A DNA stretch of 50,423 nt from Gemmatimonadales bacterium (GTDB lineage Bacteria > Gemmatimonadota > Gemmatimonadetes > Gemmatimonadales > GWC2-71-9), in the NCBI GenBank assembly GCA_036500345.1, contig DASYCE010000021.1, forward strand, positions 1-50,423, written 5' to 3'. The notes below the pieces were generated by a model. That model was given only the letters and a program-made list of their open reading frames with translations. It ran no database searches and was not told the origin of the DNA. Shown in pieces: positions 9,701 through 17,200 of the stretch (position 1 is the stretch's first letter; each line of letters starts with the position of its first letter). A program made the translations under genes and the position numbers.

Positions 9701-10394
9701 GCGGCTGACGCTGCTCCTGCCGCACGGCTACGAAGGGAGCGGCCCGGAACATTCGAGCGGGCGCGTCGAACGATTCCTGCAGGCCGCAGCCGAAGGAAAT
9801 ATCCGCGTCGCCAACTGCACGACGCCGGCGCAGTACTTCCACCTGCTTCGCCGCCAGGCGCACTGGTCGCTGCAACGTCCGCTGGTGATGATGACGCCGA
9901 AGTCGAAGTTGCGCAGCAAGGACGCCGGCTCGTCGCTCGCGGATTTCACCACCGGTTCATTCCGGACGGTGCTTGACGACGGCGTGATGAACGACCATCG
10001 CGCGTCGGCACGGGCGCTGGTGCTCTGCAGCGGCAAGGTGTATTACGATCTCCTCGCCGAGGCAACGAAGCGCGGCGACGAGCGGCCGCCGATCGCCCGC
10101 GTCGAGCAGCTGTACCCGTTCCCCGACCACGAACTTCGCGATCTCCTCTCGCATTACCCGTCGCTCACCGAAGTGGTGTGGACGCAGGAAGAGCCGCGCA
10201 ACATGGGTCCGTGGACCTTCATGGAGCAGCGGCTCTCTCCGATCCTCCCGCCGGGCGTCTATCTGCGTTACGTGGGACGCCCCGAGCGTGCGGCACCGTC
10301 AGAGGGCTACTCCGCAGCGCACAACGCCGAGCAGGCGCGGATCGTGGCGGAAGCGCTTTCGGCCGGATCGTCGCCGGCAAAAGCGCGGGTGTAG
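6798..10394 (+). CDS. kgd: Multifunctional 2-oxoglutarate dehydrogenase (fused E2 succinyltransferase / E1)
   Basis: This protein of about 1,198 residues is a Kgd-type enzyme of the TCA cycle. The N-terminal part (about residues 65-315) is an acyltransferase catalytic domain ending in TYDHRVIQGAESGSYL, with the active His near 275. The remainder is a thiamine-diphosphate E1 domain: GMAHRGRLNVLAH (near 507), NNQIGFTTDP, YRRHGHNETDEASFTQP (near 714) and NSPLSELATIGFEYGYA (near 911). There is no lipoyl domain, as in mycobacterial Kgd, and the usual E1 N-terminal helix (WLVEEMY) is absent. An Ala/Pro linker lies at about 40-65. I chose the GTG at 6798 because GGAG lies six bases upstream. The ATGATG at 6783 is in frame but has no Shine-Dalgarno. 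Confidence 0.93.
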   Translation: MVPVDPELPDVAVPAELMYQALLEEQAPVPFESRRVSGPAVSAPNDAPAAAPTPTVPVPANAVQLKGPALKLAQNMEASLALPVATTFRDIPVRVLEGERASLNARLKSAGRPEKLSFTHLIGWALVKAAQQFPMMGTSVLKSGGDSYKVVPEHVNLGLAVDVERKDGSRGLVVPVLKKADTHSFAEYLGTYEGLVDKARHNKLMPDDFAGATMTLTNPGGLGTVASVPRLMPGQGTIIATGSIAYPPEFSAMDPGAVHQLGISKIMTMTSTYDHRVIQGAESGSYLRLVDQLLQGDAGFYHDIGASLGLGDAPAPATPAPTSAAAPALQSADPAMLSHVAAAMGLVKAFRTHGHLAANLDPLGTPPPGDPALDPAAAGLTPAIMKAIPASVLDIDLPGASLADVLPKLEATYCGTIAYEVEHLASHERRHWLHQQIESGAHRAPLSSEESKGLLARLTAVEGMEHFLDKAYLGAKRFSIEGVDIMVPMLDLVVEISGEAGIRHMVLGMAHRGRLNVLAHTVGRPYEVILAEFEGNKGDATPDGGTGDVKYHHGADGAFITKSGRGVTVTLIANPSHLEFVDPVVTGRARAEQTDRHNPQVARDPSAALPVTIHGDAAFPGQGVVAETLNLSNLDGYSTGGTLHIIANNQIGFTTDPGDGRSTRYSSDLAKGFDIPIIHVNADDAAASLAAVRLAMAYRLQFHGDVLIDLIGYRRHGHNETDEASFTQPIMAAAIKAHPTLRQLYATSLEQGGVIAAGEADALVEQMYQRLLELQTRFRDARAEGGPPAAAAPIVQANSDLGTGLSAETLTALNDQLLAWPADFTVHPKVNALLQRRRTGLTTPGGIDWGHAEALALASLLTENVPVRLTGQDVGRGTFSHRHIVLHDASNGHAYSPMQAIPGARATLEVHNSPLSELATIGFEYGYALAASDTLVLWEAQYGDFVNGAQVMLDQFIASGLSKWGVTSRLTLLLPHGYEGSGPEHSSGRVERFLQAAAEGNIRVANCTTPAQYFHLLRRQAHWSLQRPLVMMTPKSKLRSKDAGSSLADFTTGSFRTVLDDGVMNDHRASARALVLCSGKVYYDLLAEATKRGDERPPIARVEQLYPFPDHELRDLLSHYPSLTEVVWTQEEPRNMGPWTFMEQRLSPILPPGVYLRYVGRPERAAPSEGYSAAHNAEQARIVAEALSAGSSPAKARV

Positions 10395-10399
10395 CGACG

Positions 10400-11221
10400 T
10401 CAGTATTTGACTGACGCCCCGATCGTGACGATCGCCTTCACGTCGTCGCGGATGCTCTCTTGCGTGAACGTGCCAAGCTCCGCGAAGGGGCGCAGTCTCC
10501 CATTGCTGCCTTCAACGCGGACCGCCAACTGCAGGTCGGTCTTGTCGCCGAGTGAACCGCCGGCGCCGTTGCTTCCGAGATAGGTGAGCCCGGACCCGAT
10601 CAACGACGTGAGGATTCCACTCTCTGCGACGCCAAGACGGACGGCATAGTTCGCGTAGATCTGCGCGTCGCTGCCCCGGCTGGAAAAGATGTACGTCCCG
10701 CCCACCAGTCCGCTGACGAAGGTCCCGTGCTCCGGCACGTTGCCGAGGTGGAGCATGGCACGCGCGCTCGTCGTCTTTGGGGCCCACTCCTCGAAGCGCT
10801 GGAAGTCGGCAAACACTCCGAGCGCCGTCGCATCGAAGTGCGAGAGATCACCCGAACTGATCCCGGGACGCAGGCCACCCTCGAAGACGACGCTCGGGGC
10901 TGCGACGACGTCGGCACCGATCCATGGATTCCCGATCGCAGTCGAACCGGGCTGATCGAACCCATCATCGTGCCTGTAGCTGATCGTCGCGTACGGGATC
11001 CCGACGGTGATTGAGACCTTCTGATTCACCGGGAATCGCCCGCTGGCGATGACTGCAATCGACCCGAACGAGATGTCGCTGCCCGACTTGAAGAACGGCT
11101 TTGCGACGTCGAGCGCGACCATCCCTTCGTCATCGGCCGTTCGCCAGAATCGTTGCGCCGAGAGCGATACCAACGGGAGAGCGACCATCACGCCGACCAT
11201 GACCAGTTGACGGACTCGCAT
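10400..11221 (-). CDS. Outer-membrane beta-barrel-like exported protein
   Basis: The protein is about 273 residues with a Sec signal peptide (MRVRQLVMVGVMVALPLVSL, cut after SAQ). The mature part has alternating, glycine- and aromatic-rich strands (for example SIAVIASGRFPVNQKVSITVG and GTFVSGLVGGTYIFSS). It ends in VTIGASVKY, a terminal aromatic residue typical of barrel proteins inserted by BAM. It resembles the putative transporter/MetA-like outer-membrane family, but that is tentative. The start was set at the second ATG, directly before the positive n-region; an upstream ATG at 11239 would add six residues. Only five bases separate its stop from that of the convergent kgd, and I see no terminator between them. 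Confidence 0.7.
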   Translation of the reverse strand: MRVRQLVMVGVMVALPLVSLSAQRFWRTADDEGMVALDVAKPFFKSGSDISFGSIAVIASGRFPVNQKVSITVGIPYATISYRHDDGFDQPGSTAIGNPWIGADVVAAPSVVFEGGLRPGISSGDLSHFDATALGVFADFQRFEEWAPKTTSARAMLHLGNVPEHGTFVSGLVGGTYIFSSRGSDAQIYANYAVRLGVAESGILTSLIGSGLTYLGSNGAGGSLGDKTDLQLAVRVEGSNGRLRPFAELGTFTQESIRDDVKAIVTIGASVKY

Positions 11222-11305
11222 CGTGACCCCCGGATTCATGAGATGCCAGCGGACGCAGGCGCGCCCGGCTGAGGGGCGTCGCGTACTGCGTCTACAGTAT
11301 CGGGA

Positions 11306-11740
11306 TCAATCCGGAGGGAGAAGGGGACGTTCGCTGGCGTTCCGGGCGAGCGCCTTGAGCGGCTCGGAGAGATGATCGCCGTAGTGGAGGAGGAAGACTC
11401 CTCGCGACCGCTTCGCCATCAGGAAGGCGAGGAGCGGCGTGTCGGCTTTCGCCGCGTTGCAGGTGCGGCAGGCGAGGACGAGGTTGTCCGGCCGATCGTA
11501 TGCCGACTGTCCTCGCCGCGGGCGAACGTGGTCAAGGGTGATCGTCTCGGCGGGAACGCGGGTACCGCAATAAGCGCACACTGCGCCGTGCCGCTCGAGC
11601 AGCCAATCGCGATGCGCACCGTACGAGCGTCCGGGAGAGCGACGAAGGCGGGAACCGCTGGAACCACTACTGCCACCGGCGTGTGCTGCTGGTGCCGATG
11701 ATGCGGCGGCCTTGCCACCGCGACGTCTGGGTCGTGCCAC
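11306..11740 (-). CDS. HNH endonuclease domain protein
   Basis: This protein of about 144 residues has a compact HNH nuclease fold. CAYCGTRV and LACRTCNAAK hold the four structural Cys, ITLDHVRPRRGQSAYDRPDNLVLAC holds the HNH core (DH...N), and the Lys after CN is typical. The first 45 residues are a basic, Ser/Gly-rich linker without a fold. The GTG at 11738-11740 is preceded by AGAAGGA at good spacing, which decides the start; an ATG at 11797 has no such site. It is similar to McrA-like or DUF1524-type standalone HNH proteins. The substrate is unknown, and no methylase or restriction gene is adjacent. Confidence 0.85.
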   Translation of the reverse strand: MARPRRRGGKAAASSAPAAHAGGSSGSSGSRLRRSPGRSYGAHRDWLLERHGAVCAYCGTRVPAETITLDHVRPRRGQSAYDRPDNLVLACRTCNAAKADTPLLAFLMAKRSRGVFLLHYGDHLSEPLKALARNASERPLLPPD

Positions 11741-11831
11741 GCAAATCCTTCTGAAAATCAGGTTATCCAGGCCGCCAAACGATAACGGCTCGTCCACAGA
11801 ACGAAAAGCAGCGCCCCGAAGTTCTGCCGAG

Positions 11832-12680
11832 CTACGTCCGGGTGATGAAGAGGATCGCAGCGAGAGCGGCCACGGCGATCCCGACCATCAGCCACGGCGC
11901 CTGACGGCGGGGGCGGCTGTCGAAGAATCCCGCGTCGAGCATCGCCGGAAATTCGGAGGTACGGCGGGTCGGAATCACGTCGAGCACGTCGAGGATCTCT
12001 TCGGCGCTCTGCGGGCGCGCCGCAGGGTCGGCGGCGAACATCGCGACGCAGAGGTCGTCGAGCCGCGGTGGCACCCGGCGCCGGATCGCCGAGAGCCGCG
12101 GCGACCCTGGCGTCCGCATCTGACCGCTGAAGAGCGTCCATGCCAGCTGCGCCAGCGCATCGAGATCATCGCGGACCGAGACTCCCATCGAGAGTGCGGC
12201 ACCGCCAAGCTTCACGCCGTCCGGATTCCATTGCACCGTGTCGAGCCCGATCGCCCCGTGGGTGAGCCCGGCTCGATGCATTGCGACGATCGCCCGCCCA
12301 AGATCGCGTACCGCCGCAACACCCTCCGAGAGAGGTAGCGGCGAGCGGACCACGCGGTCGCGAGCAGTGGGGAGTGCCGAGGCGGTTTCGAGAGTCCACG
12401 CCATGCCGTCGACCGCACCACACGACAACGGCAGTTCGAGCGCGGGATGCTCAAGCGCGCCGAGCCGGGTGAGACGCTCGGAGAGCGCGGCAGGGGTCGG
12501 TCCCACCGGCGGCGCCTGGTGCACCGAGACGATCATCGCCGCGCCGCCGTTCCGGTCGGCCGCTTCGAAAACTCGCAACCCCGGTGCACCGTGCACCTCG
12601 TCGCCGAGTCGTGCGGCAGCGCCGATCGCCAGCTGGACGCGCGCCCGCAGTTTGTCGCCCACCGTCCGTAGACCAGACAT
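11832..12680 (-). CDS. Membrane-anchored pseudokinase (PknB-like fold, catalytic residues lost)
   Basis: The protein is about 282 residues, with a bacterial Ser/Thr-kinase-like domain and one C-terminal membrane helix (APWLMVGIAVAALAAILFI), so the domain would face the cytoplasm. The order of kinase motifs is kept but the key residues are gone. The VAIK Lys is replaced in AMIVSVHQ. The HRDLKPEN loop reads THGAIGLDTVQ, lacking the catalytic Asp. The DFG position reads KLGGA. The later lobe is recognisable (DDLDALAQLAWTLFSGQ, DLCVAMFAADPAARPQSAEEIL). Loss of catalysis is inferred from the sequence. The ATG at 12680 has AGGA just upstream; an alternative start at 12734 is possible. TTGGCA-type sites lie upstream. 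Confidence 0.72.
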   Translation of the reverse strand: MSGLRTVGDKLRARVQLAIGAAARLGDEVHGAPGLRVFEAADRNGGAAMIVSVHQAPPVGPTPAALSERLTRLGALEHPALELPLSCGAVDGMAWTLETASALPTARDRVVRSPLPLSEGVAAVRDLGRAIVAMHRAGLTHGAIGLDTVQWNPDGVKLGGAALSMGVSVRDDLDALAQLAWTLFSGQMRTPGSPRLSAIRRRVPPRLDDLCVAMFAADPAARPQSAEEILDVLDVIPTRRTSEFPAMLDAGFFDSRPRRQAPWLMVGIAVAALAAILFITRT

Positions 12681-12738
12681 CTTCCTCGCCGATCGGAGTC
12701 GCCCCGCGCCAGGAAGGCACAAGGGATCAGCCAATCAC

Positions 12739-12789
12739 TTGGCAGTAGTCATGCCAATGACCCGGCTTCCCGGCATGCCGTTGGCATGA
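12739..12789. promoter_or_regulatory. Cluster of TTGGCA/TGCCAA half-sites upstream of pseudokinase
   Basis: TTGGCA (12739-12744) and TGCCAA (12752-12757) form an inverted pair with seven bases between. A further arm, TTGGCATGA (12781-12789), is a perfect inverted match to TCATGCCAA (12749-12757). The perfect palindrome CGGCATGCCG lies at 12771-12780. The cluster is about 60-110 bases upstream of the pseudokinase start and looks like an operator region, though no cognate regulator is identified. The rest of the gap 12681-13049 shows no gene, only this cluster and the hairpin at 12995. Confidence 0.4.
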
Positions 12790-12994
12790 CGCCGGAGACG
12801 GCAGCCGCTGCGACGGGAGCACAGAGCGGGCAACTCCATGGTGGGGAATGAATTAGCTGGATTGCTGCGAGGCAGGCCAAGGGGTCGTCCAACCACCGGT
12901 AGCGAGGTCGATGGACCGTCGGGGAGATGATCACCTGCCGCTCCGATGCCTCGGCGTCGCTCTCGACTTGCGGGTACCGGGCACCCCGAACGGA

Positions 12995-13027
12995 ATGCGC
13001 GCCGGCGAGCGGGTCGCCGGCGCGCAT
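12995..13027 (-). terminator. Terminator-like hairpin after the HEAT operon
   Basis: A perfect 14-bp stem (ATGCGCGCCGGCGA with its complement) around a five-base loop lies about 20 bases past the last stop codon (13050) of the sigma/HEAT operon, reading on the minus strand. The following bases are TTCCGTT, so the T-tract is weak. Position and stem strength support the call. Confidence 0.6.
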
Positions 13028-13049
13028 CACTTTCCCAGGGCTCGAACGC

Positions 13050-14153
13050 TCAGGGGGCGATCAGGCTCTTCAGCTGTTCCCGGATCTTCGGGTCGTCATT
13101 CCGTGAAAGGGCGCTCACCGCCTGGCGCCGGCGGCCGCTGGTTTCGGTCGGCGACTTGGCGAGCGCCAGGAGCCACGCGTTATTCGCTGTCCCACCCGCG
13201 TTCGCGAGTGCCGAGATGACGGCGTTGCGTTCCTGGTCGCTGTCGAGCGTGGGATAGAGGTCGCGGAGCGTCTGGTAGTCGTTACCGACGGCGTACTCGT
13301 TGCCGAGGCCGCGGATCATCGACGCGCGACTGTCGTCGGGTAGATCGGAGCGCTTCACCGCCTGGCGGATGAACTGCCGCGCGCGCGGATCACCCGAGTT
13401 TGCCAACGACATCTGCGCCGTCTTCGCCACCCACAGATCGGCGTCGCCGGCCATCGTGATCAGCAGTGGTACCCCTTCGCCACGATCAAGATTGCCGAGG
13501 GTCGACATCGCCTGACGGCGCGTCGTTTCACTCTCGTCGCGGTCGTGGACGATCCCGTCGAGGGTCCGCTGCACCGTCGCGGCGCCGACCCCGCCCGGTT
13601 CTTCGCGGCGCCGGGCGAGCCAGCTGATCGCGCTGCTGCGGATGTCGCGCGAACGGGTCTGATCGGTGGCGAGCCGCAGGAGTTGCGGGGTGACCACCGC
13701 GCTGTCGGCGAGGATCGCGGGCTGGATCGCGTCGCGCGCCGGACGCCCTTCGAGGGTCGCCGCCTGGTTGATCAGCCAGCTCGCTGCATCGCGAGCGGAG
13801 ACGGCGCCGAGATCCTTGCCGCCATCAGGATCCTGCGCCAGCGGCCCGGCGTACGTCTCGATCCGGATGATCTCGGTGCCGAAGCGCACGACGACGACGC
13901 GCACCGGCCCGCGGGCGCAACTTTCGTCGCCATCCGCCCCGTTGTTGTAGCTGCTGAAGTAGCCGATCCCCATGTCGGAGGCGCGATAGAAATTGCGGCC
14001 GTTGCCGCAGACGCCGTCACGCGAGGCGAAATGGAACTGGACCGTGCCGCCACCCGCGCCGGCGAGGGCGCGATCGACCGATTGTCCCATGGCGATCGCG
14101 GGGACGATCACCAGCGACGCTCCGAGAAGGAGACTCCGCGACGCGCCGCGCAT
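13050..14153 (-). CDS. Exported HEAT-repeat protein
   Basis: This is a 367-residue protein with a signal peptide (GASRSLLLGASLVIVPAIAM, cleavage near GQS). Residues 25-130 are a distinct domain with two Cys (GVCGNG, ESCARG). From about residue 140 the chain is built of HEAT/armadillo-type helical repeats, for example IRSSAISWLARRREE, TRRQAMSTLGNLDRGEGVPLLI, WVAKTAQMSLANSGDPRARQFI and RRRQAVSALSRNDDPKIREQL. Such repeats act as protein-binding solenoids in the periplasm. Its ATG shares one base with the stop of the upstream HEAT gene (TGATG), so the two are translationally coupled. It is the last gene of the ECF-sigma operon, and its likely role is envelope sensing or scaffolding (inference). 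Confidence 0.8.
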   Translation of the reverse strand: MRGASRSLLLGASLVIVPAIAMGQSVDRALAGAGGGTVQFHFASRDGVCGNGRNFYRASDMGIGYFSSYNNGADGDESCARGPVRVVVVRFGTEIIRIETYAGPLAQDPDGGKDLGAVSARDAASWLINQAATLEGRPARDAIQPAILADSAVVTPQLLRLATDQTRSRDIRSSAISWLARRREEPGGVGAATVQRTLDGIVHDRDESETTRRQAMSTLGNLDRGEGVPLLITMAGDADLWVAKTAQMSLANSGDPRARQFIRQAVKRSDLPDDSRASMIRGLGNEYAVGNDYQTLRDLYPTLDSDQERNAVISALANAGGTANNAWLLALAKSPTETSGRRRQAVSALSRNDDPKIREQLKSLIAP

Positions 14154-15850
14154 CAGTGATCGACCAGCTGCAGGAGCGCCGCACTGGCGCGTGGATCCTT
14201 GCTGCGGGCCAGCGCCGAGATGGCACTGCGGCGCATCATCGGATCGGTACCGTTCTTGGCCACGTCGACGAGCTTGTCGACCGCCGCCGGCTCCTTGCGC
14301 TGCGACAGGAGCTGAATCACCTGCTCGCGGATCGGGCGCTCCGGCGACGTGTCGTACATCCGGCCGAGCGTGGCAACATCGAGGGTACGGCCCGCTTCGC
14401 TGAGCGCTTCGCTGCGCGATTCGAGCGGTTCATCCTCGTTGCGGACCAGGGCGAGCAACCACTGGCTGCCTGCGTCGCCGCCGGAGCGCGCGACGGCCGA
14501 GATGATCCGTTCCTTGACGCGGGCGTCGGTGGTCCTGGTGTAGAGGGAGCGCAGCCATGCGGCATCATCGGCGCTGATCCGGTCGCGATCGAAACCGTCG
14601 ATCGCACTGAGCCGCACCGCTTCGTCGGTACCGTTGTTCTCGATCATGGTGCGCACTTCCGACCGCGCGCGCGGACTGGAGCTCTGGCTCAGCGCGCGTG
14701 CCGCCATCCGCTTCACGTCGCTGCTGGTGTCGTTGCGCGCGATATCGATCACCGCACCGATCGCCGCGTCGCTCGTCGAGTGGGAGAGGTATTCGATCGC
14801 CGTCATCCGGACCGCCGATGACGGATCCGACTTGGCCACCGGGATGAGCGTCGACACCGCGGCATCGTCATGCGAGTTCGCGATGACCATCAGCGCGTTG
14901 CGACGGAGCGGCACCGAGCACTCGTCGCGGTTGGCGAGGATCTTCGCCGCCATCTGCCGGCCGGTCGCGGGGTCGTTCTGCATCAGGGCGCTGAGCGCCT
15001 CGGCCCGCACCGACTGCTCTTCCTGGTCACAGCTGTTCCCGCCGGCCGACAGCGCGCGCTTCACCGCCGCGTCGTTGGCGAGGCCACGCGTCGAGAGGAC
15101 GTTGGCGATGCGGGCCGCGAGTGCGGCAGCGTCGTCCTGGGTGTGCGACCGTCCAAAGAGATTGGCACTCTGGTAGGCGAGCTGCGCCTTGTCGGCGGAA
15201 CCGACGTAGACGCTGGTCGTCGTGCCGTTCAGCGTTCTCGCCGCCGGTCGATCGGATACACGGCGGTCGTCAGTTTCGGTCGGCTTGCGCGCCGCCAGGA
15301 CCACGAGTGCTTCCTGCAGTTCCGGCGTCCCGCCGATCCGATAGAGCGAGAACGCCTGCCAGTATTGCGCGTCGCCGACGTACGCCGAGTTGGGATACTT
15401 CTGCGGCAGCGACTTGAAAAGATCTGCGGCGTGGCGGTAGTCGCCGCGGTTGAGCTTGTCGCGTGCATCGCGGTAGAGCGAATCGGCCGGATCGTTCTGC
15501 GCCCATGCCACCGGTCCGCCGGAGAGATAGCTCCCCCACGAACCGAGGGTGGTATTCAGCGACGCGAGCTTGGCATCGGCCGCGGCGAGCTGCGCGTCCT
15601 GCCACGCGAGCGACGCGCCGAGATCGAGGTTCATGTCGCTGCTGATGTACGCGCCGGTGTAACTCTTGTAGTCGTAGTTGAAATCGTACGGAGCGACCGC
15701 GCTCGGCGCCCACACTGACGTCATCGGTGCCGGCGTCTTCGATGCGCGGGGTGCGACGGGAGCGGTCGCCGGCGGGACCGGTGTCACCGGTACCTGCGCC
15801 GCCAGTGCGCTCACGGCAAGGAATGGAATGGCAATCTGCAGTCGGAACAT
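14153..15850 (-). CDS. Exported TPR/HEAT-repeat protein
   Basis: The protein is 565 residues. The signal peptide is FRLQIAIPFLAVSALAA. A Pro/Ala-rich linker and a Tyr-rich segment (YDFNYDYKSYTGAYISSD) follow. A TPR-like part at about 120-165 (LYRDARDKLNRGDYRHAADLFKSLPQKYP, shown here only as DKLNRGDYRHAADLFK) resembles YbgF-type repeats. From about 230 to the end there are many HEAT repeats (AVRMTAIEYLSHSTSDAAIG, DVKRMAARALSQSSSPRARS, MMRRSAISALARSKDPRAS). No enzyme motif is visible. It starts 10 bases after the anti-sigma stop and overlaps the second HEAT gene by one base. The tandem pair probably arose by duplication. Location is inferred to be periplasmic. Confidence 0.8.
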   Translation of the reverse strand: MFRLQIAIPFLAVSALAAQVPVTPVPPATAPVAPRASKTPAPMTSVWAPSAVAPYDFNYDYKSYTGAYISSDMNLDLGASLAWQDAQLAAADAKLASLNTTLGSWGSYLSGGPVAWAQNDPADSLYRDARDKLNRGDYRHAADLFKSLPQKYPNSAYVGDAQYWQAFSLYRIGGTPELQEALVVLAARKPTETDDRRVSDRPAARTLNGTTTSVYVGSADKAQLAYQSANLFGRSHTQDDAAALAARIANVLSTRGLANDAAVKRALSAGGNSCDQEEQSVRAEALSALMQNDPATGRQMAAKILANRDECSVPLRRNALMVIANSHDDAAVSTLIPVAKSDPSSAVRMTAIEYLSHSTSDAAIGAVIDIARNDTSSDVKRMAARALSQSSSPRARSEVRTMIENNGTDEAVRLSAIDGFDRDRISADDAAWLRSLYTRTTDARVKERIISAVARSGGDAGSQWLLALVRNEDEPLESRSEALSEAGRTLDVATLGRMYDTSPERPIREQVIQLLSQRKEPAAVDKLVDVAKNGTDPMMRRSAISALARSKDPRASAALLQLVDH

Positions 15851-15860
15851 GGCGGGTCCC

Positions 15861-16481
15861 CTAGAATTCGTCCTGAGTGAGGTCGGCGGCCGCGGTGCGA
15901 AGGCGCGGCACGATGTCGTGTTCGTCGACCGCCGTGCGAATGAACTGGATCTCGTCCCTGCGATGCTCCGGTTCGAGGCGCGCCACCTGGGCGAGCACCA
16001 GTTCGAGGTCCTGGAGCAGATTGCGAAGCCGCGGATCGGCGCCGATCGGCGCGTCGAGCAGCAGCCGGGTCGTGGTGAGCAGGCGCGCGCCCTCGCGGGT
16101 CAGCTGCGGATCGAACGGCCGCGCCGTCGAATCGGTGCGGAGCGCGGCGAGGAGGACCGCGGTGCGGCCGAGGAGGTCTCCCATCTCGACCTGGTTCGGA
16201 TCATTCGCTGCGGCGGGAATCAGCGCGCCGGACGCGGTAGCCGCTGTATGAACCGCTGGTGTGGCTGACCGGCGGCCCCAGAGCCGCCCGCCGGCGACAC
16301 CGATCACCAGTGCCGCGGCGGCGGCGATTCCCACCGCACTCCACCCCGGTGCGCGACGCGACGGAGCGCGAAATGCTTCGGCCAGGACGCGCTCCCAGAT
16401 CGCATCGAGCGGCAGATCGTTCTCCACGCGCCAGCTGCGTGCCGCCTGCTGCAGTGCCTGGTCGAGCTGCTGTTCATCCAT
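15861..16481 (-). CDS. Anti-sigma-factor-like single-pass membrane protein
   Basis: This 206-residue protein has a short N-terminal cytoplasmic helix region (DEQQLDQALQQAARSWRVEN, then LPLDAIWERVLAEAF), one membrane helix at about 55-75 (SAVGIAAAAALVIGVAGG) and a periplasmic helical domain. The layout matches anti-sigma factors encoded next to ECF sigma genes. There is no zinc-binding H-x3-C-x2-C motif, so it is not a ZAS-type anti-sigma and the call rests on topology and position. Its ATG lies inside the end of the sigma gene (eight-base overlap), with AAGGAG upstream. It probably holds the sigma factor at the membrane until a periplasmic signal arrives. Confidence 0.7.
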   Translation of the reverse strand: MDEQQLDQALQQAARSWRVENDLPLDAIWERVLAEAFRAPSRRAPGWSAVGIAAAAALVIGVAGGRLWGRRSATPAVHTAATASGALIPAAANDPNQVEMGDLLGRTAVLLAALRTDSTARPFDPQLTREGARLLTTTRLLLDAPIGADPRLRNLLQDLELVLAQVARLEPEHRRDEIQFIRTAVDEHDIVPRLRTAAADLTQDEF

Positions 16482-17061
16482 CCTGATACTCCTTCCCATG
16501 CGATGCGAGCAGGTCCCGCAGTCGCGCCCGGGCTTCCGACACCCGGCTCTTGCTGGTTCCTTCGGCGATCCCCAGCGCCGCGGCGATCTCGACGTGGGTA
16601 TATCCCTCGATCGCGTGCATCACGAGCGCGATGCGAAGCCCTTCGGGAAGTGCGTCGATGGCATCGCCGAGCGCACGCTGCAGCGCAGGGTCACTCGGCT
16701 GCTCGGTCCCGCGATCACTGGCGTGCTCCAGATCGACTTCACGGCTCCGGAACCGCTTCACCTTGCGCAGCGTGTTGAGGCAGGTCGTGACCGCCACGCG
16801 GTGCAGCCAGGTCGTGAACGCCGATTCGCCGCGGAACTGCCCCAGCTGCCGGAACACCCTGACGAAGACATCCTGCGTCAGGTCGGAGGCGAGGTCGCGG
16901 TCGCCGCACATCCGATAGGCAAGACGATGGACGCGGCCGGCGTGCCGGTCGTACAAGGTCCGCGCTGCCGCGAGGTCACCGTTCACCGCGAGGGCGACAA
17001 GCGACCGGGTCTCTTCCCTGTCGTCGGCCGGCCCGGCCGCCACGATCTCGACACTCTGCAT
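16474..17061 (-). CDS. ECF (sigma-70 family, group 4) RNA polymerase sigma factor
   Basis: The 195-residue protein has the two DNA- and core-binding regions of ECF sigma factors. Region 2 is at about 25-95, including RLAYRMCGDRDLASDLTQDV, FVRVFRQLGQFRGESAFTTW and LHRVAVTTCLNTLRK. Region 4 is at about 130-185, including LPEGLRIALVMHAIEGYTHV and the helix-turn-helix EIAAALGIAEGTSKSRVSEA. The acidic linker is short and there is no C-terminal extension. The ATG at 17061 is preceded by AGGA and gives the usual ECF length; longer in-frame versions would start with non-conserved residues. It heads an operon with the anti-sigma-like protein and two HEAT proteins, and probably activates its own promoter. 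Confidence 0.9.
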   Translation of the reverse strand: MQSVEIVAAGPADDREETRSLVALAVNGDLAAARTLYDRHAGRVHRLAYRMCGDRDLASDLTQDVFVRVFRQLGQFRGESAFTTWLHRVAVTTCLNTLRKVKRFRSREVDLEHASDRGTEQPSDPALQRALGDAIDALPEGLRIALVMHAIEGYTHVEIAAALGIAEGTSKSRVSEARARLRDLLASHGKEYQDG

Positions 17062-17200
17062 CTTCCTGGCAGGGTTGGACACGCGACGCTCGCAGAGGGT
17101 TGGGAGGGAAGCCACCGTTAGCTTACACCGGCACCGAAACAGCTGCTTCTGCGCCGGATGATGTCCGGCCCCACGTGACCGTCGCATTCCAGCGAGGACC

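Noticed and set aside
6762-9875. Very long open frame (over 1,000 codons) antisense to kgd
   Set aside because: It is the mirror of a high-GC third-position gene; the product is Arg/His/Asp-rich with no fold or motif, while kgd on the + strand has complete family motifs. Similar antisense frames opposite the LVIVD genes (40662-41954 and 43813-45783) are rejected for the same reason.
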